Source: an uncultured Blautia sp. | GTDB taxonomy: Bacteria; Bacillota_A; Clostridia; Lachnospirales; Lachnospiraceae | Assembly: GCA_905209435.1 (NCBI GenBank) | Contig: CAJLTE010000104.1 | Location: 1 to 10,275, forward strand | DNA length: 10,275 bases | Direction: 5' to 3' | Shown here: positions 1 to 5,554 of the stretch, piece after piece | Layout: every line of letters begins with the position of its first letter | Numbering within the stretch: the stretch's first letter is position 1 | Translations under genes and position numbers: made by a program | Notes under the pieces: generated by a model | Database searches by the model: none | Seen by the model: only the letters and a program-made list of their open reading frames with translations | What the model was told of the DNA's origin: nothing

Positions 1-122
1 TTCTTCCACTTGAGAATGGCACAACAGAAGTACAGGTAGTTTCCTGGTATGACAACGAGAACTCCTACACAAGCCAGATGGTTCGTACAATCAAACATTT
101 TGGTAAACTGCTGAACGCTTAA
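1..122 (+). CDS. gap: Glyceraldehyde-3-phosphate dehydrogenase, C-terminal end (5' truncated)
   Basis: Only the last 39 codons are present; the first complete codon begins at position 3 and the stop TAA is at 120-122. The reading includes SWYDNENSYTSQMVRTIKHF, matching the C-terminal part of phosphorylating GAPDH, where the W-Y-D-N-E segment lines the NAD pocket and the final helix follows. The enzyme oxidises glyceraldehyde-3-phosphate to 1,3-bisphosphoglycerate in the cytoplasm with NAD+, and so feeds directly into the next gene, pgk. A strong terminator begins about 34 nt after the stop, so most gap transcripts probably end before pgk. The identification rests on a short stretch, but the motif and the gap-pgk-tpiA order make it secure. 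Confidence 0.93.
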   Translation, partial: LPLENGTTEVQVVSWYDNENSYTSQMVRTIKHFGKLLNA

Positions 123-155
123 TTTTCAGTAAGTGTAGAAGAATAGACTCCAACG

Positions 156-188
156 AAGGGTCCGGTCTGATATGGACCGGACCCTTTT
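156..188 (+). terminator. Intrinsic terminator of gap
   Basis: The perfect 10-bp arms GGGTCCGGTC (158-167) and GACCGGACCC (175-184) enclose a 7-nt loop, and TTTT follows directly (185-188). Two flanking A-T pairs extend the stem. This is a GC-rich, textbook rho-independent terminator 34 nt after the gap stop codon. It implies that pgk has its own promoter or depends on readthrough. Confidence 0.9.
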
Positions 189-251
189 CGCGTTGTCTGG
201 GCAACCTTCATAATTTGCCGGCGGCAGGTTATGGGGCTGTATGGAAAACAT

Positions 252-281
252 ATGTTACTGTCCACAAATATACAGTAACAT
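252..281 (+). promoter_or_regulatory. 10-bp inverted repeat in the pgk leader
   Basis: ATGTTACTGT (252-261) and ACAGTAACAT (272-281) are perfect reverse complements around a 10-nt centre. The element ends 30 nt before the pgk start, upstream of the ribosome binding site. It could be an operator (20-bp centre-to-centre geometry) or an mRNA hairpin near the 5' end. It is not a terminator because no T-run follows. The same heptamers, TTACTGT and ACAGTAA, recur upstream of gpmI at 9349-9355 and 9382-9388. I found no convincing -35/-10 pair between the gap terminator and pgk, so I cannot tell whether this lies in the promoter or in the transcript. A weaker hairpin (AACCT 203-207 with AGGTT 226-230) lies just upstream. 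Confidence 0.6.
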
Positions 282-311
282 TCAAAGAATATTATTAAGG
301 AGGCACCACAA

Positions 312-1505
312 ATGCTGAACAAAAAATCTGTTGATGATATCAATGTAAAAGGCAAAAAAGTTCTTGTAAGATGTGACTTCAATGTTCCGCTTCAGGATGG
401 AAAAATTACAGATGAGAACCGTCTGGTAGCAGCTCTTCCTACAATCAAGAAGCTGATCGCTGACGGTGGAAAAATTATTCTCTGCTCTCACCTTGGAAAA
501 CCGAAGGGAGAACCGAAACCGGAATTATCTCTTGCGCCGGTTGCTAAACGCCTTACCGAATTATTAGGACAGGAAGTTAAATTTGCAGCAGATCCGGAAG
601 TAGTTGGACCAAACGCAAAAGCAGCAGTAGCTGAGATGAAAGACGGAGACGTTATCTTACTTGAGAACACACGTTATCGTGCAGAAGAAACAAAGAACGG
701 AGACGAATTCAGCAAAGAACTCGCTTCTCTCTGCGATGTATTTGTAAACGATGCATTCGGTACAGCACACAGAGCACACTGCTCTAACGTTGGTGTAACT
801 AAATATGTTGATACAGCAGTTGTTGGTTACTTAATGCAGAAGGAAATTGACTTCCTTGGAAATGCAGTTAATAATCCTGAGAGACCATTCGTTGCTATCC
901 TTGGCGGTGCTAAGGTTTCCAGCAAGATCTCTGTAATCAATAACCTTCTTGATAAAGTTGATACTCTTATCATTGGCGGTGGTATGTCTTACACATTCTC
1001 CAAAGCTATGGGCGGACATATCGGAAGATCCCTCTGCGAGGATGATTATCTTCAGTATGCATTAGACATGATGAAGAAAGCAGAAGAAAAAGGCGTAAAA
1101 CTTCTTCTTCCTGTAGATAACAGAATCGGTGATGACTTCTCTAACGACTGCAACATCCAGGTTGTTAAACGTGGTGAGATTCCGGACGGATGGGAAGGAA
1201 TGGACATCGGACCTGAAACAGAGAAAATTTTCTCTGATGCTGTAAAAGATGCTAAGACAGTTGTATGGAACGGACCGATGGGCTGCTTCGAAATGCCGAA
1301 CTTCGCTCATGGTACAGAAGCTGTTGCTAAAGCACTTGCTGATACAGACGCTACAACTATCATTGGTGGTGGTGATTCTGCAGCTGCAGTTAACATCCTT
1401 GGCTATGGCGACAAGATGACACACATCTCCACAGGTGGCGGTGCATCTCTGGAATTCCTGGAAGGAAAAGAACTCCCGGGTGTTGCAGCAGCAAACGATA
1501 AATAG
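312..1505 (+). CDS. pgk: Phosphoglycerate kinase
   Basis: A full-length enzyme of 397 aa, the normal bacterial size. It transfers the acyl phosphate of 1,3-bisphosphoglycerate to ADP, giving 3-phosphoglycerate and ATP in cytoplasmic glycolysis. The N-terminal substrate domain shows the PGK signature VRCDFNVP (19-26) with D22 and N24, R37 in DENRL, the [12 protein letters not shown] segment from H60, R121 and the AHRAH stretch at 152-156. The C-terminal nucleotide domain shows GGAKVSSKI (198-206), NGPMGCFE (320-327), GGGDSAAAV (352-360) and the glycine-rich [12 protein letters not shown] near the end. The start is fixed by AAGGAGG at 297-303, 8 nt before ATG. It lies between gap and tpiA, and the 167-nt gap to tpiA holds two structured repeats rather than a clear terminator, so co-transcription with tpiA is likely. 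Confidence 0.98.
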   Translation: MLNKKSVDDINVKGKKVLVRCDFNVPLQDGKITDENRLVAALPTIKKLIADGGKIILCSHLGKPKGEPKPELSLAPVAKRLTELLGQEVKFAADPEVVGPNAKAAVAEMKDGDVILLENTRYRAEETKNGDEFSKELASLCDVFVNDAFGTAHRAHCSNVGVTKYVDTAVVGYLMQKEIDFLGNAVNNPERPFVAILGGAKVSSKISVINNLLDKVDTLIIGGGMSYTFSKAMGGHIGRSLCEDDYLQYALDMMKKAEEKGVKLLLPVDNRIGDDFSNDCNIQVVKRGEIPDGWEGMDIGPETEKIFSDAVKDAKTVVWNGPMGCFEMPNFAHGTEAVAKALADTDATTIIGGGDSAAAVNILGYGDKMTHISTGGGASLEFLEGKELPGVAAANDK

Positions 1506-1512
1506 GCATTGA

Positions 1513-1556
1513 ACACTTAATAAGGTCAAGCCGTAGGCGCAGGCCGAATTTAGTGT
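1513..1556 (+). repeat. Structured intergenic repeat, copy 1 (pgk-tpiA)
   Basis: The architecture is ACTTAAT, 8 nt, GCCGTAGGC (1530-1538), 7 nt, GAATTTAGT. The outer ends pair: ACACT (1513-1517) with AGTGT (1552-1556), then one T-T mismatch, then AAT (1519-1521) with ATT (1548-1550). The core GCCGTAGGC is itself a tiny GCC/GGC hairpin. It begins 8 nt after the pgk stop. It resembles short mobile repeats that I associate with Lachnospiraceae intergenic regions, but I cannot name a family. Confidence 0.7.
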
Positions 1557-1567
1557 GAAAGCCCACC

Positions 1568-1617
1568 TATCTACTTAATGAAAGTGAGCCGTAGGCGAAG
1601 CTTGAATTTAGTAGATA
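1568..1617 (+). repeat. Structured intergenic repeat, copy 2 (pgk-tpiA)
   Basis: It has the same layout as the copy at 1513-1556: ACTTAAT, 8 nt, GCCGTAGGC (1588-1596), 7 nt, GAATTTAGT. The outer stem is longer and different in sequence: TATCTACT (1568-1575) pairs with AGTAGATA (1610-1617), followed by the same T-T mismatch and AAT/ATT. Both arms have changed together relative to copy 1, which argues for selection on, or origin from, a folded structure. The core repeats lie 58 bp apart. Confidence 0.7.
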
Positions 1618-1631
1618 TGGTGTTACCATAT
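1615..1631 (+). promoter_or_regulatory. 7-bp inverted repeat before tpiA
   Basis: ATATGGT (1615-1621) and ACCATAT (1625-1631) are perfect arms around a GTT loop, 41 nt before the tpiA start and overlapping the end of the upstream repeat by three bases. It may be a small mRNA hairpin or an operator; no T-run follows, so it is not a terminator. Confidence 0.4.
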
Positions 1632-1672
1632 AAATATACGTCCTACAGGGACACTAAGGAGATAGACATATT

Positions 1673-2422
1673 ATGGCAAGAAAGAAAATTATCGCTGGTA
1701 ACTGGAAAATGAACATGACACCAAGCGAAGCCGTTAAATTAGTAGAAACATTAAAACCATTAGTAGTTAACGATGAAGTAGACGTAGTATTCTGCGTACC
1801 TGCAATCGATATCATCCCGGTTGTAGAAGCTACTAAGGGAACAAACATCCAGGTTGGTGCTGAGAACATGTACTTTGAAGAGAAAGGTGCATACACAGGA
1901 GAAATCTCCCCTGCAATGCTCGTAGATGCCGGAGTTAAATATGTTGTTCTTGGACATTCCGAAAGAAGAGAATACTTCGGAGAAACAAACGAAGATGTTA
2001 ACAAGAAAGTTCTCAAAGCTTTCGAACATGGAATTACACCTATCATGTGCTGTGGCGAAACTCTTACTCAGAGAGAACAGGGCGTGACAATGGATTTCAT
2101 CCGTCAGCAGGTTAAAGTTGGATTCCAGGGTGTTACAGCTGATCAGGCTAAAACAGCAGTTATCGCTTACGAACCAATCTGGGCAATCGGAACAGGCAAA
2201 ACAGCTACAACTGAGCAGGCTCAGGAAGTATGCGCCGGTATCCGTGCATGCATCGCTGAAATTTATGATGAAGCAACAGCAGAAGCAATCCGTATCCAGT
2301 ACGGCGGATCTGTAAATCCAGCAACAGCTCCTGACTTATTCGTTCAGAACGATATCGATGGCGGTCTTGTAGGTGGCGCTTCTCTGAAAGCAGATTTCGG
2401 AAAGATCGTAAACTACAAATAA
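1673..2422 (+). CDS. tpiA: Triosephosphate isomerase
   Basis: A complete 249-aa TIM-barrel enzyme interconverting dihydroxyacetone phosphate and glyceraldehyde-3-phosphate in cytoplasmic glycolysis. All catalytic elements are visible: AGNWKMN (8-14) with N10 and K12; GHSERR with the electrophile H95; [12 protein letters not shown] (165-176) with the base E167 and the flexible loop 6 behind it; YGGSVNP (210-216); and the phosphate-binding [10 protein letters not shown] (229-238). The start ATG has TAAGGAG at 1655-1661, 11 nt upstream. It follows pgk after 167 nt of repeat-rich spacer, with no strong terminator in between, and is closed by a strong terminator about 50 nt downstream. An 86-aa + reading frame further downstream is not part of it. 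Confidence 0.98.
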   Translation: MARKKIIAGNWKMNMTPSEAVKLVETLKPLVVNDEVDVVFCVPAIDIIPVVEATKGTNIQVGAENMYFEEKGAYTGEISPAMLVDAGVKYVVLGHSERREYFGETNEDVNKKVLKAFEHGITPIMCCGETLTQREQGVTMDFIRQQVKVGFQGVTADQAKTAVIAYEPIWAIGTGKTATTEQAQEVCAGIRACIAEIYDEATAEAIRIQYGGSVNPATAPDLFVQNDIDGGLVGGASLKADFGKIVNYK

Positions 2423-2475
2423 AATAGGAATTTAAAACAGATTATAAATAGATAATCGTTGTGTCCAGACAGAAT

Positions 2476-2515
2476 ACGTCCTGTCAGCCAAAGCTGACAG
2501 GGCGTTTATTATATT
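2476..2515 (+). terminator. Intrinsic terminator of tpiA
   Basis: A 13-bp stem forms between 2476-2488 (starting ACGTCCTG) and 2493-2505 (ending GGGCGT), with one G-T wobble and a CAAA loop. It is followed by the T-rich stretch TTTATTATATT. It lies 53 nt after the tpiA stop and ends the gap-pgk-tpiA block. Confidence 0.88.
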
Positions 2516-2524
2516 AGATATTAC

Positions 2525-2562
2525 AAAAAATAAAAGAACCGTTTCTAAAAACGGTCCTCTTT
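2525..2562 (-). terminator. Minus-strand intrinsic terminator without a minus-strand gene
   Basis: Read on the - strand, ACCGTTT (2555-2549), loop TTAG and AAACGGT (2544-2538) form a perfect stem. G-T and A-T pairs extend it towards 13 bp, and TCTTTTATTTTTTG follows. On the + strand the T-run is buried inside the stem, so the - direction is the better reading, though it may also act as a back-up for tpiA. No protein gene on the - strand leads into it. Confidence 0.65.
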
Positions 2563-2741
2563 GTCTGGTGTATAATAATATTATAAAATATATCTTTAGT
2601 GTTTTTTAAATATGTTCTTTTGTACTTCTGGAAAATTATCTTTCGTGTTTTATATTTCTTTGTCTGTGAGTTCTTTGTCTGTTTGTTCTTTTGAAATTCG
2701 AATATTTAATTCTTTAGTAGTTTATTGTTTCTCTTTAGTAT
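2525..2741 (-). ncRNA. Possible small RNA in the tpiA-relQ gap
   Basis: This is an inference from paired signals: a - strand promoter (2748-2776) whose predicted start is near 2741, and a - strand intrinsic terminator (2525-2562), with no credible open frame between them. The predicted RNA of about 215 nt is A-rich and G-poor, hence little folded apart from the terminator. It carries the 10-mer CAGACAAAGA three times (+ strand complements at 2558-2567, 2657-2666 and 2672-2681). The last two lie in a 15-bp tandem repeat (2656-2685). Repeated unpaired motifs of this kind could serve for base-pairing or protein binding. It could equally be the remains of a lost gene. Confidence 0.35.
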
Positions 2742-2747
2742 GTATAA

Positions 2748-2776
2748 ACTATAGCATATTTTTCTACATCCGTCTA
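2748..2776 (-). promoter_or_regulatory. Minus-strand sigma-A promoter with extended -10
   Basis: On the - strand: -35 TAGACG (2776-2771, 4 of 6 to TTGACA), a 17-nt spacer, and TGC plus TATAGT (2753-2748, 5 of 6 to TATAAT), with TG correctly placed for an extended -10. It points away from relQ towards the terminator at 2525-2562. Confidence 0.45.
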
Positions 2777-2781
2777 CAGGA

Positions 2782-2833
2782 TTCAACAAGAATCTGCTTA
2801 AAATATTTCGACAGAATCTTCATAATTTCGACA
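2782..2833 (-). promoter_or_regulatory. Cluster of Spo0A-box-like heptamers
   Basis: On the - strand TGTCGAA, the established Spo0A (0A) box, occurs perfectly at 2833-2827 and at 2813-2807, and TGTTGAA (one mismatch) occurs at 2788-2782. The perfect boxes are 20 bp apart, two helical turns. Relative to the predicted - strand start near 2741 the boxes centre at about -89, -69 and -44, a range used by Spo0A-activated promoters. The two perfect boxes fall inside an imperfect tandem duplication (AGAATCT then TTTCGACA on +, 2789-2833), so they are not independent observations. No Spo0A gene is in the window. Confidence 0.4.
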
Positions 2834-2937
2834 CTGGAAGGGAAAATATACGAAGAAATCTGGTATATTTAACGTTGATTTTACAGAAAAAAGATAGTGG
2901 GGAAACATAAACATGATAACATAATCACAATTTGGAT

Positions 2938-2967
2938 TTGACACTAATTGAATTATGGAATTAATAT
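2938..2967 (+). promoter_or_regulatory. Promoter candidate for the alarmone synthetase gene
   Basis: Consensus -35 TTGACA (2938-2943), then an 18-nt spacer and TAATAT (2962-2967, 4 of 6), or TTAATA with 17 nt. It gives a leader of about 35 nt before the ATG at 3008. The -10 is weak, so confidence is moderate. Confidence 0.45.
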
Positions 2968-3007
2968 CTGAATAGTTATATAACAAAACTTTTGGTCAGA
3001 TGCAGAA

Positions 3008-3649
3008 ATGGAGGGAATAAATATAAAGAAAAAAATTGAAGAGATAAGGAATGAAATGAATAAGGATCAGTATTATCTTTATTGCCAATATGTAATGGGA
3101 ATACTGACTGTAAAAATAAAAATAATTGGAGAACAGCTGGAACATAAATACAATCGGGAGGTTATCCAGAATGTCTCACAGAGGATAAAGACACCGGAGA
3201 GTATTTATGCAAAGATGATTCGAAAGGGGTTAAAACCGGATTTTTCGGTGGCAAAAGAAAAATTAAATGATTTAATTGGAATCAGGATAGTCTGTCTTTT
3301 TGTTGATGATGTATATGAAATTGCAGAAATGTTAAAGAATCAGAAAGACCTTACGCTGATTAAAGAGAAAGACTATATTGCTAAGCCAAAGAAGAGCGGT
3401 TATATGAGTCTGCATCTGATTATGAAAGTTCCTGTATGTATTGATAATAAGATAGAAACAAAAACAGTAGAAATACAAATCCGTACAACAGGTATGGATT
3501 TCTGGTCCGTTCTTGAGTACCAGCTTCTTTATAAAAAGAATGTAAAAGGTGCTGATAAAATCGGAAAAGAATTAAAGGGTTACTCTGATGAGATTGCATC
3601 TCTGGATCGAAAAATGCTGAAATTGAGAAACAGAATTGAGGCTATCTGA
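3008..3649 (+). CDS. relQ: Small alarmone synthetase, GTP pyrophosphokinase of the RelQ/YjbM type
   Basis: 213 aa, the size of stand-alone RelA/SpoT synthetase-domain proteins (Bacillus YjbM/RelQ), with no hydrolase, TGS or ACT domain. The family moves pyrophosphate from ATP to GDP/GTP to make (p)ppGpp in the cytoplasm. Visible: RIKTPESIYAK (59-69), the ATP-contacting basic patch; LNDLIGIRI with the likely metal ligand D88; KSGYMSLHL (129-137), the guanine-binding Tyr region; and VEIQIRT (154-160), the catalytic Glu motif. Residues MDFW..LEYQLLYK (163-176) match the usual LEHxLxYK, but with Tyr in place of His at 171. The start is uncertain: ATG 3008 has no Shine-Dalgarno (GGAGGG lies inside codons 1-3), whereas M17 (3056) has AAGGA five bases upstream, giving 197 aa. 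The rlmD promoter begins right after its stop. Confidence 0.88.
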   Translation: MEGINIKKKIEEIRNEMNKDQYYLYCQYVMGILTVKIKIIGEQLEHKYNREVIQNVSQRIKTPESIYAKMIRKGLKPDFSVAKEKLNDLIGIRIVCLFVDDVYEIAEMLKNQKDLTLIKEKDYIAKPKKSGYMSLHLIMKVPVCIDNKIETKTVEIQIRTTGMDFWSVLEYQLLYKKNVKGADKIGKELKGYSDEIASLDRKMLKLRNRIEAI

Positions 3650-3678
3650 TTGCATGAACCGACTTTCGCTGTTATAAT
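3650..3678 (+). promoter_or_regulatory. Promoter of the rRNA methyltransferase gene
   Basis: TTGCAT (3650-3655, 4 of 6), a 17-nt spacer, and perfect TATAAT (3673-3678) preceded by TGT, an extended -10. It starts one base after the relQ stop and gives a leader of about 30 nt. rlmD can therefore be expressed apart from relQ, although there is no terminator between them. Confidence 0.75.
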
Positions 3679-3715
3679 GAAGAAAGTATGCAAACAGAAA
3701 GCAGGTTAGTATTAC

Positions 3716-4888
3716 ATGGAAGAAAAAAATAAAAAGTGCATTGTATCAAAGAAATGCGGAAGCTGTCAGTATCAGGGCATTCCTTATAAAGAGCAGCTTG
3801 CTGCCAAACAAAAAAAGATGAGCAAACTTCTTAAGAAGTTTGGAAGTGTGAAACCGATCATTGGAATGGAAAATCCTCTTTATTATAGGAATAAAGTGCA
3901 TGCAGTGTTTGACAGGGACAGAAAAGGCAATATAATCTGTGGAACATATGAAGCTAAAACTCATAAAGTAGTTCCTGTAGAAGAATGCATGATCGAAGAT
4001 AAGATCAGTCAGGAAATTATCCGCACGATTCGTGATATGCTGAAATCTTTTAAAATAAAAACTTATGATGAAGACACAGGATACGGGCTTTTGCGTCACG
4101 TTCTTGTAAGGAGGGGATTTTCTACAAATGAGATCATGGTTGTCCTTGTTGTAGGATCGCCGGTTTTTCCTTCTAAAAATAATTTTGTAAAAGCATTACG
4201 AAAGAAATATCCGCAGATTACAACAGTAGTGCTGAATGTTAATGACAAGAAAACAAGTATGGTGTTGGGAGAACGGGATATTGTTATTTATGGAAAAGGA
4301 TTTATCCGTGACACACTTTGTGGCTGTTCTTTCCGTATTTCTCCGCAGTCTTTCTATCAGGTAAACCCTGTACAGACAGAAATTCTGTACAGGACAGCAA
4401 TCGAATATGCCAGCCTGGGCAGAAAAGAAACAGTGATCGATGCTTATTGCGGGATAGGAACTATAGGACTGGTAGCTGCAAAGAAGGCAAAGAATGTCAT
4501 AGGTGTTGAATTAAATCCGAATGCAGTTCACGATGCAAAAATCAATGCAAGAGAAAATAAGATCACAAATGCACATTTCTATCAGGGAGATGCCGGAGAA
4601 TTTATGGAAGCAATGGCAGAGAACGGAGAGAAAGCAGATGTGGTATTTATGGATCCGCCCCGTACAGGCAGTGATAAAAAGTTCATGTCCTCAGTGATCA
4701 AACTGGGACCATCCAGAATCGTATATATATCCTGTGGTCCGGAGACTCTTGCTAGAGATCTGGAATATCTCACGAAACACGGCTATGAGGTAAGAAAAAT
4801 ACAGCCTGTAGATATGTTCAGTTTCACAGATCATTGCGAAAATGTCTGTCTTCTGACAAAGAGATTCCAGAAGCAGAACATAAAATAA
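3716..4888 (+). CDS. rlmD: 23S rRNA (uracil-5-)-methyltransferase, RlmD/RlmCD (RumA) type
   Basis: 390 aa, a SAM-dependent RNA m5U methyltransferase. In E. coli RlmD modifies U1939 of 23S rRNA; the Bacillus homologue RlmCD does both U747 and U1939, and sequence alone does not decide which applies here. Iron-sulfur ligands are visible as C8-x5-C14-x2-C17 and C91, matching the RumA 4Fe-4S spacing. QSFYQVNP (211-218) leads the methyltransferase domain. SAM motif DAYCGIGTIGL (242-252) is followed by VELNPNAV, DPPRTG (313-318), the catalytic C340 in YISCGPETLARDL and the proton-abstracting E375 in HCENVCLL. The protein starts eight residues before the first cluster Cys, so the N-terminal TRAM domain of many homologues is absent. 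Its Shine-Dalgarno is weak (GCAGGT near 3701). The GNAT gene follows after 19 nt. Confidence 0.93.
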   Translation: MEEKNKKCIVSKKCGSCQYQGIPYKEQLAAKQKKMSKLLKKFGSVKPIIGMENPLYYRNKVHAVFDRDRKGNIICGTYEAKTHKVVPVEECMIEDKISQEIIRTIRDMLKSFKIKTYDEDTGYGLLRHVLVRRGFSTNEIMVVLVVGSPVFPSKNNFVKALRKKYPQITTVVLNVNDKKTSMVLGERDIVIYGKGFIRDTLCGCSFRISPQSFYQVNPVQTEILYRTAIEYASLGRKETVIDAYCGIGTIGLVAAKKAKNVIGVELNPNAVHDAKINARENKITNAHFYQGDAGEFMEAMAENGEKADVVFMDPPRTGSDKKFMSSVIKLGPSRIVYISCGPETLARDLEYLTKHGYEVRKIQPVDMFSFTDHCENVCLLTKRFQKQNIK

Positions 4889-4907
4889 CAGGAAAAGGGA
4901 AGTTTTT

Positions 4908-5381
4908 ATGGAAATAAGAAAAGCATCACTGCAGGATCTTGACCAGATTATGCAGATTTACGAGAATGCAAAAGCATTTATGCGTGCAAATGGCAATAAA
5001 GAACAGTGGGGAGACAGTTATCCGTCAAGAGAACTTATAGAACATGATCTTGATGATATGTATCTGTGTATGTCAGAGGGACAAATAGCGTGTGTTTTTT
5101 ATTATGTAAAAGGTGAAGATGAAGATTACAGACAAATCAATGGTAAATGGCTGAATGAAGAACCTTACGGAGTTGTTCACAGAGTAGCATCAACAGGAAT
5201 TATCAAAGGTGCTGCTGCCTATTGTCTTAACTGGGCATATTCTCAGATACCGAATCTGCGCATGGACACTTATAAAGATAATATTCCTATGCAGAAACTG
5301 TTAGAGAAATGCGGATTTAAGTACTGCGGCTCTTTTGAACGTCTGGGTACGGATAAATGGATGGCATATCATAAAGATTAA
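4908..5381 (+). CDS. GNAT-family N-acetyltransferase
   Basis: 157 aa, a compact single-domain acetyltransferase of the Gcn5-related fold using acetyl-CoA; the substrate is unknown. The N-terminus MEIRKASLQDLDQIMQIYEN is the usual first strand and helix of GNATs. The core VVHRVASTGIIKGAA (89-103) stands where the acetyl-CoA pyrophosphate loop (Q/RxxGxG/A) normally lies and is somewhat degenerate. It is followed by the motif B-like LRMDTYKDNIPMQKLLEKCG (117-136) and a terminal F-K-Y-C-G strand, typical of GNATs acting on small molecules or protein N-termini. The ribosome binding site is the purine run GGAAAAGGGAAG (4891-4902). It lies 19 nt after rlmD on the same strand and is probably co-transcribed; a terminator follows. 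Possibly a ribosomal-protein or antibiotic-type acetyltransferase, but nothing here decides it. Confidence 0.85.
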   Translation: MEIRKASLQDLDQIMQIYENAKAFMRANGNKEQWGDSYPSRELIEHDLDDMYLCMSEGQIACVFYYVKGEDEDYRQINGKWLNEEPYGVVHRVASTGIIKGAAAYCLNWAYSQIPNLRMDTYKDNIPMQKLLEKCGFKYCGSFERLGTDKWMAYHKD

Positions 5382-5416
5382 AAAATAAAAAGAAGATATA
5401 AGATAACATATAAGCA

Positions 5417-5465
5417 AAAAGACCAGGATCATACCAGAATGTGATATGATGCCGGTCTTTTGTTA
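5417..5465. terminator. Bidirectional terminator between the GNAT and flavoprotein genes
   Basis: A 16-bp imperfect stem pairs 5417-5432 (AAAAGACCAGGATCAT) with 5446-5461 (ATGATGCCGGTCTTTT), with two mismatched positions and a 13-nt loop. An A-run on the left and a T-run on the right let it work for + transcripts from rlmD-GNAT and for - transcripts from the convergent flavoprotein gene (on -, the U-tract TTTTTGCTTATA follows). Confidence 0.8.
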
Positions 5466-5469
5466 TGTT

Positions 5470-5517
5470 ACAGGAAATTTCTCTGTAATATCCAATGACA
5501 TAACAGAAACTTCCTGT
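5470..5517. repeat. 13-bp inverted repeat overlapping a + promoter
   Basis: ACAGGAAATTTCT (5470-5482) and AGAAACTTCCTGT (5505-5517) match as reverse complements except one position (a G-T in RNA), around 22 nt. No T-run follows in either direction. The right arm overlaps the -35 at 5514-5519, so it could be an operator for that promoter or a hairpin in the 3' end of the - strand flavoprotein transcript. Confidence 0.5.
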
Positions 5518-5542
5518 CAGTATTTTATGGAATTGCTATAAT
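5514..5542 (+). promoter_or_regulatory. Sigma-A promoter facing into the 3' end of the flavoprotein gene
   Basis: CTGTCA (5514-5519, 4 of 6), a 17-nt spacer, then TGC and a perfect TATAAT (5537-5542), that is an extended -10. The predicted start near 5549 would yield RNA antisense to the gene at 5555-6925. No + strand protein gene follows: the 276-aa + frame at 5618 is the shadow of the flavoprotein gene. Confidence 0.5.
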
Positions 5543-5554
5543 ATGAAAAACAGC

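Noticed and set aside
203..230. AACCT/AGGTT hairpin with inner TGCC/GGCA upstream of pgk
   Set aside because: Arms of only 4-5 bp, no T-run and no clear promoter upstream; not strong enough to list as its own element.
1062..1529. 155-aa - strand open frame
   Set aside because: Complement of the pgk coding region with a Cys/Phe/Ser-rich composition; shadow of pgk.
2545..2590. + strand promoter-like TTGTCT-17-TAAAAT (2561-2589)
   Set aside because: AT-rich stretch gives many -10 matches; the -35 overlaps the terminator hairpin and no + gene follows within reach.
2612..2872. 86-aa + strand open frame in the AT-rich gap
   Set aside because: Low-complexity, Phe/Ser/Ile-rich translation of pyrimidine-rich DNA, no Shine-Dalgarno, spans tandem repeats and the Spo0A-like boxes; looks accidental.
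3000..3020. Six-codon mini-frame ATG CAG AAA TGG AGG GAA TAA overlapping the relQ start
   Set aside because: No ribosome binding site and short enough to be chance; noted only because it overlaps the doubtful relQ start.
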